A stretch of 64,000 bases of DNA from Mycogone perniciosa. Its lineage: Eukaryota > Ascomycota > Sordariomycetes > Hypocreales > Hypocreaceae. The translations under genes and the position numbers were made by a program. The stretch is taken from NCBI GenBank assembly GCA_025331125.1, contig JAOALB010000003.1:1-64000 (forward strand). The letters are read 5' to 3'. The notes beneath the pieces are model-generated. The model was not told where the DNA came from and did no database searches. It saw only the letters and a program-made list of their open reading frames with translations. Below are positions 22,032-32,890 of this stretch, one piece after another; the first letter of the stretch is position 1, and each line of letters starts with the position of its first letter.

Positions 22032-24506
22032 ATGAGATATCCTGCCAAGCTACCAGGAACGTTGCTCACTCTTGGCTCGGGTGGAAGAGCTGCACGGCGT
22101 ACATTACCCCTGCTGGGGCAGCTGAGAAGCGGGTTCACCAAAGCGAGGAACCCACCAAGAAGTCGACAAGGCTCGAATCTCCCGGCAACCATTCTTGCAC
22201 TGGGCGTCTTCACTTGGTGGCTCTACCCAACCGAGGACTTTGCGCGACTATCGAGTAGCGATGCCAGTGGCGGCGGCGGTAACAGCAGTCATGAGAGGGA
22301 GGACAAATATGTTGGCGGGTCTGACCGGCTTGTCACTGAGAAGCAGAAACCTGATGAGAATGCGTGGTCGTACTTTGTCCGTCAATTCGAATTTCTCTCT
22401 GTAATGGCAGACCTCGAATGGGTCGCCTTTTCAGACAAACTTATCGATACGGTGCTTCCGGAATGGTCTAAACTCATCCCTGGTTATGTGAGAAAACTTC
22501 AGCGGGAACTCTCTGCGTCTCCGGGAACTCTTGCGGATGAGATATGGCAGGAAGCCCATGACCCTTTGGTCAACCCAGAGATTCAATACTCTGCCAGTGT
22601 ACGGGTCTCTCCAAGCTTGTGCAACGAAGAAAAGGAGTTCTTGCTGAGACGAAGAGTCGCCACTAGGACAGCTCTTGCAAACTATCTCGGACTTGAGGAG
22701 AAGGACATTCACCCTGATGATGTACCAACAATTGCGATGTGCGGATCTGGCGGTGGCCTTCGTGCCCTAATAGCTGGCACTGGATCGATGCTCGCTACTG
22801 AAGAAGATGGCCTCTTTGACTGTGTTACCTACACAGCTGGTGTGAGCGGCTACTGTTGGCTCCAAATGCTCTACCTCACTTCGTTTTCCAAAGGCATCGT
22901 TGGCTCGCTCCTGAACCACTTAAAATCGCGGGCCTCAGTTCACATAGCATATCCCCCCGTTGCGTTTCAGTCTCTCAACTCTCTGCCGACCAGCAAGTAT
23001 CTGCTCAGTGGGCTGGTCGAGAAACTAAAGGGAGACGCAAATGCAGATTTTGGTCTTGTTGATATATACGGGCTTCTTCTGGGAGCTAGATTCTTGATCC
23101 CAAAGGGCGAACTAGGCGTCGACGCCAGAGACTTTAAGCTGTCAAACCAGCGTGCATATTTGAAGCGCGGGCAGCGCCCCTTGCCCATTTACACTGTCGT
23201 ACGTCACGAGATTCCAGCCGAAGAACCTGAAGATGCCGAAAGCCAAGACATAACCGATGCTGCCAGAACCAAGGAAGAATCGAAAAAGGAACCCTATTTC
23301 CAGTGGTATGAAATCACGCCTTATGAATTTTTCTGCGAGGAATTCTCGGCCGGCATTCCTACATGGGCCCTTGGACGTAGGTTCAAAGAGGGCAAAGACG
23401 TACCTCCTGAACACGGATTTCAATTGCCTGAAATTAGAACGCCTCTTCTGATGGGTATCTTCGGAAGTGCATTTTGTGCGACCCTGAGTCACTACTATCG
23501 AGAGATTAGGCCGCTCCTCAGAACAATGACTGGTTTTCAGACGGTCGACGAGATGGTCTCAGGGCGAGATGATGACCTGAGCAAAGTCCACCCAATAGAT
23601 CCTGCCACTATTCCGAACTTTGCATACCAAATGCATGGGAAGTTGCCAAAAACAACCCCAAAAAGCGTCCTGGATCAAGAATACATCCAATTGATGGACG
23701 CGGGGATGTCGAACAACTTACCAATCTACCCCCTTCTCCGACCTGGCCGAGATGTTGACATCATTGTCGCATTCGATGCTTCCGCGGATATCAAGATCGA
23801 CAACTGGCTCTCCGTAGCTGATGGCTATGCTCGCCAGCGTGGCATCAAGGGATGGCCTGTTGGCATTGGATGGCCAAGACCTGAGGAGTCTGTCGACCAA
23901 ACAAAGAAAGAGCTAGCTAATGCGCAAGCTCATACGGCCAGCGAGGCAGAGCAGAAGGTTCAGGCGGCTCAGACTGGCCAGGAGGCCCTACATGAAGAGG
24001 CTGCCAAGGAGGGAATAGACTTTAAGCCTGCCAGACCGGATGATGAATCCAGGTTCAAGCAAGGAAACGAGAATGCTGGTGACCTCGGCTACTGCACCGT
24101 ATGGGTAGGGACAACTGAGGAGCGCACCTCAAACTCTCCACCCATCTCGAAACCGATAACCGACTCCACGTCTTGGCAATTGATGGAGCCCAACGCGGGC
24201 CTTACTGTTGTCTATATCCCTTTCCTCTCTAATGAGAAAGTGCCAGGCATCTCCCCTGGTACGACCGAGTTTCTAAGCACCTGGAACTTTGTCTATACCC
24301 CTGACCAGATTGACACCGTCGTCCGACTGGCCCGCTCCAACTACGACGAGAGCAAGGGGCGAATAAAAGCTACTGTGCGCGCTGTCTACGAACGCAAAAA
24401 GCAGCTACGTCAGCAGGTTGAGGAACAGCGTCGACGGGACACATACACAAGCATCGCGAAGAGGGGCGAGGCAGCTTTGCTCAAACACGGAGACCAGTTT
24501 AGCTAG
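22032..24506 (+). CDS. plaA: Cytosolic phospholipase A2-type lipase with mitochondrial-like N-terminus
   Basis: Group IV phospholipase A2-like enzyme (PLA2_B/patatin fold) that cleaves acyl chains from phospholipids. A single exon from the ATG at 22032 gives 824 residues. The oxyanion loop GSGGGLR is at 238-244, the nucleophile motif GVSGYCW has Ser272, and the catalytic Asp556 lies in MDAGMSNN, forming the Ser/Asp dyad. Many relatives carry GVSGSCW; the Tyr here is a difference worth noting. Residues 1-48 are rich in Arg and Lys and free of acidic residues, like a mitochondrial presequence. They are followed by a hydrophobic segment (about 50-67, ATILALGVFTWWLYP), which suggests anchoring in a mitochondrial membrane. 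No C2 domain is visible. The C-terminus is a charged helix. Confidence 0.9.
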   Translation: MRYPAKLPGTLLTLGSGGRAARRTLPLLGQLRSGFTKARNPPRSRQGSNLPATILALGVFTWWLYPTEDFARLSSSDASGGGGNSSHEREDKYVGGSDRLVTEKQKPDENAWSYFVRQFEFLSVMADLEWVAFSDKLIDTVLPEWSKLIPGYVRKLQRELSASPGTLADEIWQEAHDPLVNPEIQYSASVRVSPSLCNEEKEFLLRRRVATRTALANYLGLEEKDIHPDDVPTIAMCGSGGGLRALIAGTGSMLATEEDGLFDCVTYTAGVSGYCWLQMLYLTSFSKGIVGSLLNHLKSRASVHIAYPPVAFQSLNSLPTSKYLLSGLVEKLKGDANADFGLVDIYGLLLGARFLIPKGELGVDARDFKLSNQRAYLKRGQRPLPIYTVVRHEIPAEEPEDAESQDITDAARTKEESKKEPYFQWYEITPYEFFCEEFSAGIPTWALGRRFKEGKDVPPEHGFQLPEIRTPLLMGIFGSAFCATLSHYYREIRPLLRTMTGFQTVDEMVSGRDDDLSKVHPIDPATIPNFAYQMHGKLPKTTPKSVLDQEYIQLMDAGMSNNLPIYPLLRPGRDVDIIVAFDASADIKIDNWLSVADGYARQRGIKGWPVGIGWPRPEESVDQTKKELANAQAHTASEAEQKVQAAQTGQEALHEEAAKEGIDFKPARPDDESRFKQGNENAGDLGYCTVWVGTTEERTSNSPPISKPITDSTSWQLMEPNAGLTVVYIPFLSNEKVPGISPGTTEFLSTWNFVYTPDQIDTVVRLARSNYDESKGRIKATVRAVYERKKQLRQQVEEQRRRDTYTSIAKRGEAALLKHGDQFS

Positions 24507-24780
24507 ATTGGCGAAGGGGTATTTGGAAAGCACACATTGGAGAACTTGTAAATCATATTCATCAGCATATTGCCCAGATGATACTTTGGGTTTTTTTCCG
24601 GCTGTCCCATATCGAGGAGTCCTCCGTTTATTTTACAATATGGATTTTTATTGTACAGGGGCAATTCCGACCCAAACCCACTCATTTCTCATACCCCAAT
24701 GCTTTTTCATTTCGTACATTTGCGTGATGGCCGACCGATGCATGAGTATTATCGTCTCTGTATAACCAGCCCCCCCCTTC

Positions 24781-25932
24781 TTAGATGATCTCTCCAATAT
24801 CAATGTGCGGCGCCTTCCAAGGCTTCGCACCCTTCTCCATCATATCGCTAGGTACACGGACCTTGCTGCCCGGACTGTACAGATACCAGGCCTTGAGCGA
24901 CTCCATTGATGCCTTCCGCCGCGCAACATCTAAACTGGGGCCTGCACCCTCGCCGAGCTTCTCCTTCCCGCTGTAGATACCGACTACGTAGACGGGTGTC
25001 CGGGAATGACGACCAGTTTCGCTCTCTAGCCGTGCAATTGGTGGCTCGAAGCCCTCTCGCGCACACAGCATGGCGAGTTCACGGGTAGGAAGCTGAAATT
25101 GGAAGAGCACAGACAGGTCCAGGTCCCGTGTTAAGATGTGCGATGTGACGAAGGCTTTAGCTTCCTCCCGACCGCAGTGGACGTAGATGGAGCCGACGAC
25201 GGCCTGGACGAAAGATCCAAACGCCTCGTCCTGGAAATGCAAGGGCCCGGACTCCTCTGCGCTTGATGTATTGACTGCGTCACCAAAGTCATCGTCTAGC
25301 ACCACCCTACTGCTCAGGCCTCGCCTCCAGGACTGTCCTTTCTCCACCTCCGCACGAACATAGCCCCACCGCGTGCTGGCCATTTGCTCTCCGTCTGCTT
25401 TCCATTGCAGCAATCCTGGATCAACTTCCTCGCCCGGCGCTGCCGCACCCTCCACGCCCCACCGGCGGGCAACCTGATGCAGTGATTCCTGGCCTGCGTA
25501 TGCTCTCAGGGCCTCATATAGAATGGCCATGGGCAAGCGCGGCCACTTGCAGACGAGGTACTCCAGCACATGGTAGTTGATAATTGTGCTTCCCAAAAAC
25601 GCAAGATTTGAGTTGTTGAAGTTGGCGTTGGAGTCGGCGGATGCAGTGACGAGAGCTCGAGCCAGAGTTTGTAAGGGAATCTTTTTCGAGAGGGAGAGTC
25701 GGGCGTGTAGTGCTGCGAGCTTTGCGGATTGGGCAGCCCGGTCGACGGAGGGCGAAGGGAGAGGTTGTCTGGGGGATTCTAGAACGGAGGGATCGTCTAG
25801 AGAGTCGTGCGCGGCGACAGCAGACGATGACTGACACCGGATAGAGCTGAGGAAGGGCTGTCTAGCAATGCCCGCACCACAGCGAGTCTGCAGCAATTGG
25901 CCGCTCCATTGCGCTGGCCGTAATCTCTTCAT
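24781..25932 (-). CDS. MRPL3: Mitochondrial large-subunit ribosomal protein mL44 (MRPL3)
   Basis: Structural component of the mitochondrial 54S subunit, derived from an RNase III. A single exon of 383 residues when started at the Met at 25932 (MKRLRPAQWS). The frame extends 60 codons further upstream, but that part overlaps the divergent promoter. The N-terminus is Arg/Ser-rich without acidic residues (QTRCGAGIARQPFLSSIRC), a typical mitochondrial presequence. A degenerate RNase III domain spans about 85-260, and a dsRNA-binding domain lies at about 285-355 (VVGIYSGKEKLGEGAGPS, then RRKASMESLKAW). The acidic catalytic signature of active RNase III is not evident, as expected for mL44. Divergently arranged with another mitochondrial gene 342 nt away. 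Confidence 0.85.
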   Translation of the reverse strand: MKRLRPAQWSGQLLQTRCGAGIARQPFLSSIRCQSSSAVAAHDSLDDPSVLESPRQPLPSPSVDRAAQSAKLAALHARLSLSKKIPLQTLARALVTASADSNANFNNSNLAFLGSTIINYHVLEYLVCKWPRLPMAILYEALRAYAGQESLHQVARRWGVEGAAAPGEEVDPGLLQWKADGEQMASTRWGYVRAEVEKGQSWRRGLSSRVVLDDDFGDAVNTSSAEESGPLHFQDEAFGSFVQAVVGSIYVHCGREEAKAFVTSHILTRDLDLSVLFQFQLPTRELAMLCAREGFEPPIARLESETGRHSRTPVYVVGIYSGKEKLGEGAGPSLDVARRKASMESLKAWYLYSPGSKVRVPSDMMEKGAKPWKAPHIDIGEII

Positions 25933-26274
25933 GGGGCCGGCGATATGGGGGCCCTCTGACCCGAAGCCCGAGGGGTGGTTTGGGAGTCGGCGTGCGGAAG
26001 GGAGGAGGGGGAGGGTCGCTGTAGATATTCGAAGGATATTTCGTCTCTCTATATCTGTCGCGGAAAAAGTTCTGCGTCGAGTAGAGCCCAGCGTCGAGTG
26101 AGCGCCGCACACCTTTCACTTTGACACTAATGGCGGGATTATTTTCGGCCCGTGATTCGCCGGTTCTGGCCCAGTAGGCGGACCTCACTTCCTAAGGACC
26201 TCGAAGACCAGCCATCAAAAGTCGCAATTGCGTGCCAAATACCCTTCACAGACATCCATTGGCACTTAATAAAA
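25933..26274. promoter_or_regulatory. Shared promoter of two nuclear-encoded mitochondrial genes
   Basis: A 342-nt gap between the divergent start codons of mL44 and the small complex I-like protein. Short enough to act as one bidirectional promoter, though this is inferred from geometry only. A GA/GGGAGG-rich block lies near 25990-26015. Confidence 0.45.
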
Positions 26275-26739
26275 ATGGTAAGTCCTTGCGGTTCCATCGG
26301 TAGATGATTTTGCTAATCCTTGGCTAGGGTGGCGGTGGAAAGATCCCGTAAGTTCGCACGACTACTACGCTTGATCCCGAACCTCGCGGCTTAACAAATG
26401 TCTTGACAAAAGGTACCCCAAGCACGTCTGGTCGCCGGCCGGTGGTTGGTACGCGCAGCCGGCCAATTGGCGAGCCAACACGTTCATTGCCGGAGCCGTC
26501 ATGTTTGGCATCGTCGCTGTGACTTGGAAGTTCAGCGCTGATCGCGAGAGGTGGGCGCACAAGCCAGAGCCGTGGGAGTGGCATCCCAGCCGATAGTACG
26601 TGGGCCCCAAGCATACTCGATTGTGTCTTTGGTTGAAGAATGAAAGAGCTAACTTTGTTTAAGCTGGTCGAAGCAGTTGATCGAGTGGGACAAAGAGGAC
26701 CGGTTGAAGGCGGAGCAGGGAAACAGCACGAAGGAGTAG
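26275..26739 (+). CDS. Small single-pass mitochondrial membrane protein, probable complex I accessory subunit
   Basis: Four exons: 26275-26277, 26328-26347, 26413-26595 and 26664-26739, giving 93 residues. The first coding exon is only the ATG. All three introns have GT..AG ends, and the joined protein is smooth (MGGGGKIPYPKHVWSPAGGWY). It has a conserved aromatic N-terminal half, one hydrophobic helix (about 36-52, FIAGAVMFGIVAVTWKF) and a charged C-terminal tail with HPSRYWSKQLIEWDK. The length and layout match a fungal family often annotated as a small (about 6-10 kDa) NADH:ubiquinone oxidoreductase subunit of the inner membrane. I assign it by memory of that pattern rather than by a catalytic motif. 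Divergent with the mitoribosomal mL44 gene. Confidence 0.6.
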
Positions 26740-28599
26740 GCATAGATATGGGTATGCACCTGTGTACAAATCAACGACACCAAAATAAAACACGGTACTT
26801 CGAAATTATTTACATAAGCATCTTCATTACTCAAGGCAAGACGTTTACCACCGGACAACGGCGGGCGCTCGAAGAGCACCTCCTCACTAATACGCCTTGT
26901 GAAAACAAGATAGCAAAGGAAGAGAGCAGTTCGGAAATGATCCAAATTACCAGGTAATATCTGCTATTGAAGTTGTCAGTTCCCAGAACGATTTCCTAAG
27001 GCCGTGCTTGAGTTGTGGTTGATATCCGCCTAGTCTGGTGGTTTAACATTCATGGTCTCTCGTCCTCAAACTATAGCCTGCAATATTCATAGGTACTCAG
27101 TGGTAGGTTGCGCCATCTGCTGCCTGCTTGGCTGCCCTATAGAGACGTCTGCGGCCATTCATAGGAACTCACGCCCAGTGTTCGAAGGATCGCCTGAATG
27201 CAGCCTTCATTGGCAAACGATGCGCCCAGCAATAGTACATGTCATTTCTCGTAATATGGCGGCCGCCTCTTGCGATTGCAGCTTACTTGTGTGGCACAGT
27301 CCATATTGTTGGTGAATGCACAATGTTTGTTTGTGATGACTGCTGTGTGATTCACATCATAAGAAATATGACACTGCATGAGACCGTGTTGGGTTCCAGT
27401 TGTATGTCGTGCAAGTTCGCCATTGTTGCCCACCAGCACATTGTATGCATATCGTATGCCTATGTATTATCTTATCTATTGATCGTGAGGAGTCCCATTA
27501 AACGATAGTGAATCATGCAAAATACGTATTGCATTGTTTCTTTGGTTGATAGCTCAAGTGCTATTGTTCAACCTTGAATGCAGCCCTGGAAATTGGAGGA
27601 TCTGATCAGGCTGCCTATAAGAAACACGATCAGGCTGAGTTGGGGGGGCTAATCACCTCATTCGCCCGCCATTGTGTATTTGCAGGCGTACTTGGTGTCT
27701 CGGAAAAATCTGCCTTGCACTGCCTTTTTTTTTAATAAAAAAAATCTTGGGAAACGGCCTGATGTTTATTGATATGAGCTGTTTCTTTGTGCCCAACAAT
27801 ACTCCGTACTCGTAGTGCAGCCAACTACGGAGTACTAATCAGTGCACCTGGTGCCTAAACCTGGTGCCAGTCTATGCTCAGCGCCCGTTTGCTCTAGAGT
27901 GCTCGCTGACATAACGTCATAATAGTACAAATCAATCAGTCGGTCATATTGCTCTGTACTACACCACTCCTAGCTCCTCTAGCAACATTCACACCTCTCC
28001 CACTCTTGCTCCTCAATACATCTGCTCATTCTATTCAGCCGTTTGCTCCTCTTTGCTGCCCCAGCTGCCATCGCAGGATCTGACAGCCTGTAACCATCGG
28101 CAATGCCTATTGCAGCCTCTCTCATTTCGGCCCTCCTATTGTTTAATCAGCGTTAATAATCTCCGGTAACCTTCGGGGCCGTATCGGCCTATTGTTCTTT
28201 CCACACACCCTTGCTGAGCTCTGCCGGACGCTCATTGCTCATTCTGCTTGCCACCCATTCATTGTCTTTGCTTTTGCCACTTTATTGCTATTGTGGCCTC
28301 TGTCGTGGGAGTTTCCAGACTGTCGCTCCTCCGATCGCATCGGCCGCTGATATCTTTCTTCCATACGACGAAACCGCCACTAATACGAAGTGAACTGTCA
28401 TCTACGATCGACTGCAGACCGGACTTATACGACAACACAACGTCTTCGTTCCAGGACTTCGTTGCTCCGTCACTATTCTACATACCCTCGGGTGCCGTTA
28501 ATATCGTTCATACTGGCTTTCTGTGCGCTACGACTCGCCGGCCTTGCCCTTGGCCTCGGACTTGGTGCCTTGACTGCGTATAATCGCAGACAAGCGCAG
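26740..28599. other. Long intergenic region
   Basis: About 1.86 kb without a supported gene. It contains a poly-T/poly-A hairpin-like tract near 27725-27747 and an inverted pair of TACTCCGTA/TACGGAGTA elements at 27800-27834. From about 27950 to 28400 there is a strongly pyrimidine-rich stretch, probably promoter and leader of the RING gene. Short open frames here match nothing recognisable. Confidence 0.5.
27800..27834. repeat. Inverted pair TACTCCGTA ... TACGGAGTA
   Basis: Two perfect inverted 9-mers (27800-27808 and 27826-27834) separated by 17 nt, able to form a 9-bp hairpin stem. They belong to the palindrome family seen elsewhere between genes in this window. Confidence 0.8.
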
Positions 28600-30337
28600 A
28601 TGGATTCCCCGGATCACGAACATGGACACCTCGATGCGACCGCGGAGCGTGAGGTTGTCTACTGCCATGCTTGTACTAACGAGTGGTACAAAGACGAGCA
28701 CGGCTTACTGTGTCCCGATTGTGATAGCGACATTACCGAGATTGTATAATCCCCTTCCCCCAAGCAGCCATCCTTGCATTTCTGCTAAAACAAGTAATAC
28801 AGATAAGCCCCGACAACGATCCCCGAGAATTCGATCACCACAGTTCGGCATCGACATCCCCAGAAGTACCTCCAGTCCGGTTGCACGACCGTGACCGTGA
28901 CCATGACCACCACGGCCATGACCACGATTCGGATCCTGACGAAGCTGATATAGAGGAACATCTTGGACCTCATGGTTTCCACTTCCATCGTAGTACTAGA
29001 GATCACCACACAGGATACAGGCACCACGATCCGGCAGTCGATCCGGTGTACGAGCGCTTCTTGAGCATGATACAAGACCTTGCGCCACCGCGACGAGGCC
29101 CGGCTCCAGGCTTGTTTCGTCAAGCTAATGAGGGGCGGTTTGGAGAAGCACATCTCCATAGTGCCACTTTCACAAGAGGAAACACTTCGGTTACTATTGT
29201 CTCCGGCCCTGCCTCTGGGTTATTTGGTGGCGGGTCTCCGGGCGCTGGCCGCCATGGAGATCCGTTTCAGGCGTACGTCAACCCCTTGTTGCGTGTCATG
29301 TCATTACGATGGCTATTCGGTGACACAGTCTACGATGATTACTTGGAGAACCTCGAGCTAACATTGGATTTCCTATCAGCTTATTTTCTAATGTCCTCCG
29401 TGATGTAGGCCCGCCGAGGCCGGAGGGCCAAGAACAAGCTGGTCCACCGCCTACCTTCGCAAGAGGCTTGCAGGAGATCTTGAATATCTTCAACCCTGCC
29501 AACGCCGTGGCCGGAGATGCGGTGTACTCCCAGGAAGCACTTGACCAGATCATCACCAATCTCATGGAAGCGAATCCTCAATCGAACGCGGCTCCACCGG
29601 CATCAACTGAGGCGCTTGCCAACTTGGATCGCCGACGGGTTGCGTCTTCTATGCTGGACGGTGATTCAAAAACTGAATGTGCCATCTGTATCGATGATAT
29701 GAAAGAGGGCGATATGGCGGCTTTTTTGCCATGCAAACACTGGTTTCATGACGAATGTGTCGTTTTATGGCTGAAAGAACATAATACTTGTCCTGTTTGC
29801 CGGGCCTCTATCGAAAGGAACGGTGGGAACAACAGCGGGAGTGGTAACAGTTCATCAAACACGCGCGGGTCGGGTATCGGAACTTCCCAACCGGAAGATG
29901 CATCGAATCCCAACAGTCCTCCAACTAATAGTATTCCTCTACCCGGGCCTCGGTTTAGCCAATTCCCCCGCGCCTTTAGCCAGGGCCAGGGCCAGACTCA
30001 GAGTCGATTCAACGCAACCCTGCGAACGATGACATCAATGCGGCCGGAGCAAGAGCGAGAGAGAGCGCGTGGAGTGGGTACCACATCTGGATTTAGTTAC
30101 GACACGGCACGACTACAGCGACGAAACTCGCGAAATTCGCTCTCCCCCACGAGCCCTAGAATGGCGACTCCTGCGGACTCTCACAGGGCACACAGACAGA
30201 GAAGTCCGTCTCAGAGCAACCGGCGTGGAACCGGGAACGGTGAATCTCGCCGACAGTCTGGCGGGCCTTTCAGCTGGTTCCGAGACCAGTTTTCAAGGGG
30301 AGGTTCTAGCCAGGACTCATCCCGAGACGAGCGGTGA
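28600..30337 (+). CDS. RING-H2 E3 ubiquitin ligase with N-terminal zinc ribbon (RNF115/RNF126-like)
   Basis: Transfers ubiquitin from an E2 to target proteins. Exons 28600-28743, 28803-29272 and 29380-30337 give 523 residues. The N-terminal zinc ribbon has CHAC and CPDC (about 23-45), a ubiquitin-binding module in this family. A His/Asp-rich stretch follows (about 75-105). The middle segment GDPFQALFSNVLRDVG is rebuilt across the second intron. The RING-H2 domain at about 305-346 starts CAIC and includes CKHWFHDEC and CPVC with the expected Cys/His order. The C-terminal third is Ser/Arg-rich and disordered. Removing the second intron eliminates an in-frame stop at the end of the straight reading (29406-29408) and joins the frame that carries the RING. 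Confidence 0.88.
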
Positions 30338-32890
30338 TTTCCCATAAGGGGCCTGGGCTAACCTCCCTTTTTCATTTTTTTTCATAATGCTTGTCATGAC
30401 GACTAAGTGAAGAACGACTCACGAACTGAAAATTTTGGTATGGTTTCATGATATCCAGGAACTAGATCAAACTAGGGCTTCAAACGACGTACGCTCCCAA
30501 CATTCCAGGACGAATGCATACGTCGGCATGTATGTGCTTTGACTGCGCCTGGATAGGAAGTGCATTTTCGGGAACGACATGATCATAGAGGGCTGTCTGG
30601 AGGAGTGGCAATTTGCTTCTGTATAATCGTGTGTCCAGGTAGACAGCATAGCACTGCTTAACGACGAATCTAGATATTGGCTCAGGTGGTCGTGATCAAG
30701 GACTGATGATAGTTGGAGGCGGTATAGGGACACAGAACGCCGTAGAATTGCTGGACAAAAGGTTCTGATACGAATCTCATCTCTCGGCCCGGCCTGGTTC
30801 CATTATATGTGGAGTTTATTATTGTTACCTAGTGCCGTTGCGAAGTGCCGAGGAATAGTAGAGTCTGATAAATGGGGCTCATAAGGGAGATACTAATACT
30901 ACTACGATACCCCGGTAGTGGTATCCTATCCTTATGGTTCCTACTGACTGACTGACACTGAGAGACCTCGAAAGCAACGGTCTCTCCTGTATGCAGTGAT
31001 TGCAGAAAGCTTAAACCTGTACGGAGTAGGGTGGCAGTGATCGGGCTTGAGACGATGAGAATTGAACGAAAGCAGGCATAGGCCATCATCCATATGTATG
31101 TCTCAGTACGCCCCTACGCTACTCGGATTTGATAGAGTAGAGCAATAGCATCAAGCAAGATTCAGTCAGAAAGATTCAGTCAGACCAATTACGCACAGGC
31201 ACTATCTACCTACCGCTGAGGTGAAGGTCTCAGTTCGGACATCGCTCGGGCTGTTGAGATTCAGTGAAGAAATGCAGACCCAACAAAACAAGAAAATGGA
31301 TTTGGCGGCATTTGACCCCGCTTCTCGTCAGCGTGTTTGTTGAAAAGTTTCTAGATAATATGTATACGAGTAATATTGGTAGTATTGGTAGTGGAGGTCC
31401 ATGGAAGAAAAAAGGCAAGAAGAAGAAAAGCAAACAGTTGATGGCATCATTATTGGGAGGAGTACGAAGTACGGAGTACGGCATTCATAACGTCATAGTA
31501 CCGGACACTCGGAATGTGTCAAAGATGCCGTTCCTTGTCATAATTGATTGCCTTGCAGCATTGCTCTTTGTACTCCGTGCACAAAAGAAAATTCACAAAA
31601 TGGGCAGACCGAGGCAGCCTCGGCTTGTTGCGAATTCTCCTGTGGGACGGACGGAGACCACAAAATTTTAGCCAAGGCCGAGGGTCTCGCTGACTAGTCA
31701 CTGAATGAAGCCTAACCCACATGATCCCAAGAAAAATAGGCTGATAATATGATGGCATTTATCCTGGCGGCTTATAGTATATAGATACGGAGTAGGGTTG
31801 GGCACAAAACATAGGTACATTGTATGCCAGATGAGCAGATATCCCGTGCTATGTAGTTAGATCTTAACGCTATAGAAATTTATAAAAGAACGTAGCTCAA
31901 CTAACTTTATTATGATTGCTACTAGTATTCAGAATATTGAATTGTTAAAGCTTTGAGAACGATTACGGAGTACTCCGTAGGTTCGCGGGCATTTTGCGTG
32001 TCCGTCCTCGTGTTAACATCACCCCATCAACCCATTAAGGCCCTATCGGTAAAATCTTAGGCCCCGAGCCAGCCTTTCCCGTCGATTCAACCCCAGCCAA
32101 TAAGCATCTGTGGTTTTAGCGATTACTACGAAATACTACCTAGTAAAAAGGCGATGACGTCTCTTCTCGCAGCATCATTCAACCAACAACAGCAATATAA
32201 ACCCATGCCCTACATTAGTTCTGGCTCCATTCATCGGGAACTCCGCTATCTACAGCCTGTTACTCGTACATCGGTACGGAGCCCAACACTGCCGACTCCA
32301 CCACGGGCTCTGCTCGGTGCTTGGGCAGACAGGGGCTGATCTGATCTGCCTGTGCATGTACGAAGCGCCATGTTTGCACTACGGATTTGTCTCAGTCGGC
32401 ATTCGGTCCAGCAATGGACGAGTATCTCGGCCGGATCGTCCCCAGCAGCTGCTGTTACGTACCAGACCCTCAGCCAAGACCTAGGAAAGGGATTCGCGTG
32501 TTGGACTGACGGGTTTCTAGAAGGGTGGCGAGCTAGCTGATATGCTTTAGCTAGCTAGGTCTCTCTTTCGTCACAATAAATACCTGAGGACAGCTCGCCG
32601 TTGATCTGACGAAACAGACAAAACTATCTCCTCAACCCCTCATCCAGCCTCATACATACTATTTTGCCCCCTCCGTGCTTCTTTCTTCTCTTCTTTTGCA
32701 ATTGAACTGGTTCTACGCTTTCAAATCTATACAAAAAGTACTGTCGAAGGAGGCTCGAAGAGTCTTGCTTCTCCTTGCTTACTATCAAGCTTGTATGCTC
32801 AACACTTGATTCTCATCCTTTGTCCCTGTGACTGCCTACAACCTACTAACTCCACGGCTAGAATCCCCCTTCTCTCAAATCTCACCAACC
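30338..32890. other. Long intergenic region upstream of CYP505
   Basis: About 2.55 kb without a supported gene. It carries TACGGAGTA-family elements at 31020, 31463, 31470, 31786 and 31964 (the last a full 16-bp palindrome), plus an AT-rich block around 31870-31960. From about 32590 the sequence is pyrimidine-rich, consistent with the CYP505 leader. The longest open frame (31264-31671) opens with GTG and is Lys/Arg low complexity. Confidence 0.5.
31964..31979. repeat. 16-bp perfect palindrome TACGGAGTACTCCGTA
   Basis: Exact self-complementary 16-mer in the CYP505 upstream region. The same 16-mer occurs at 42607-42622, and a one-base variant at 56736-56751. Confidence 0.9.

Noticed and set aside
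31264..31671. 135-codon plus-strand frame upstream of CYP505
   Set aside because: GTG start, Lys/Arg-rich low complexity, and it contains several copies of the intergenic palindrome family.
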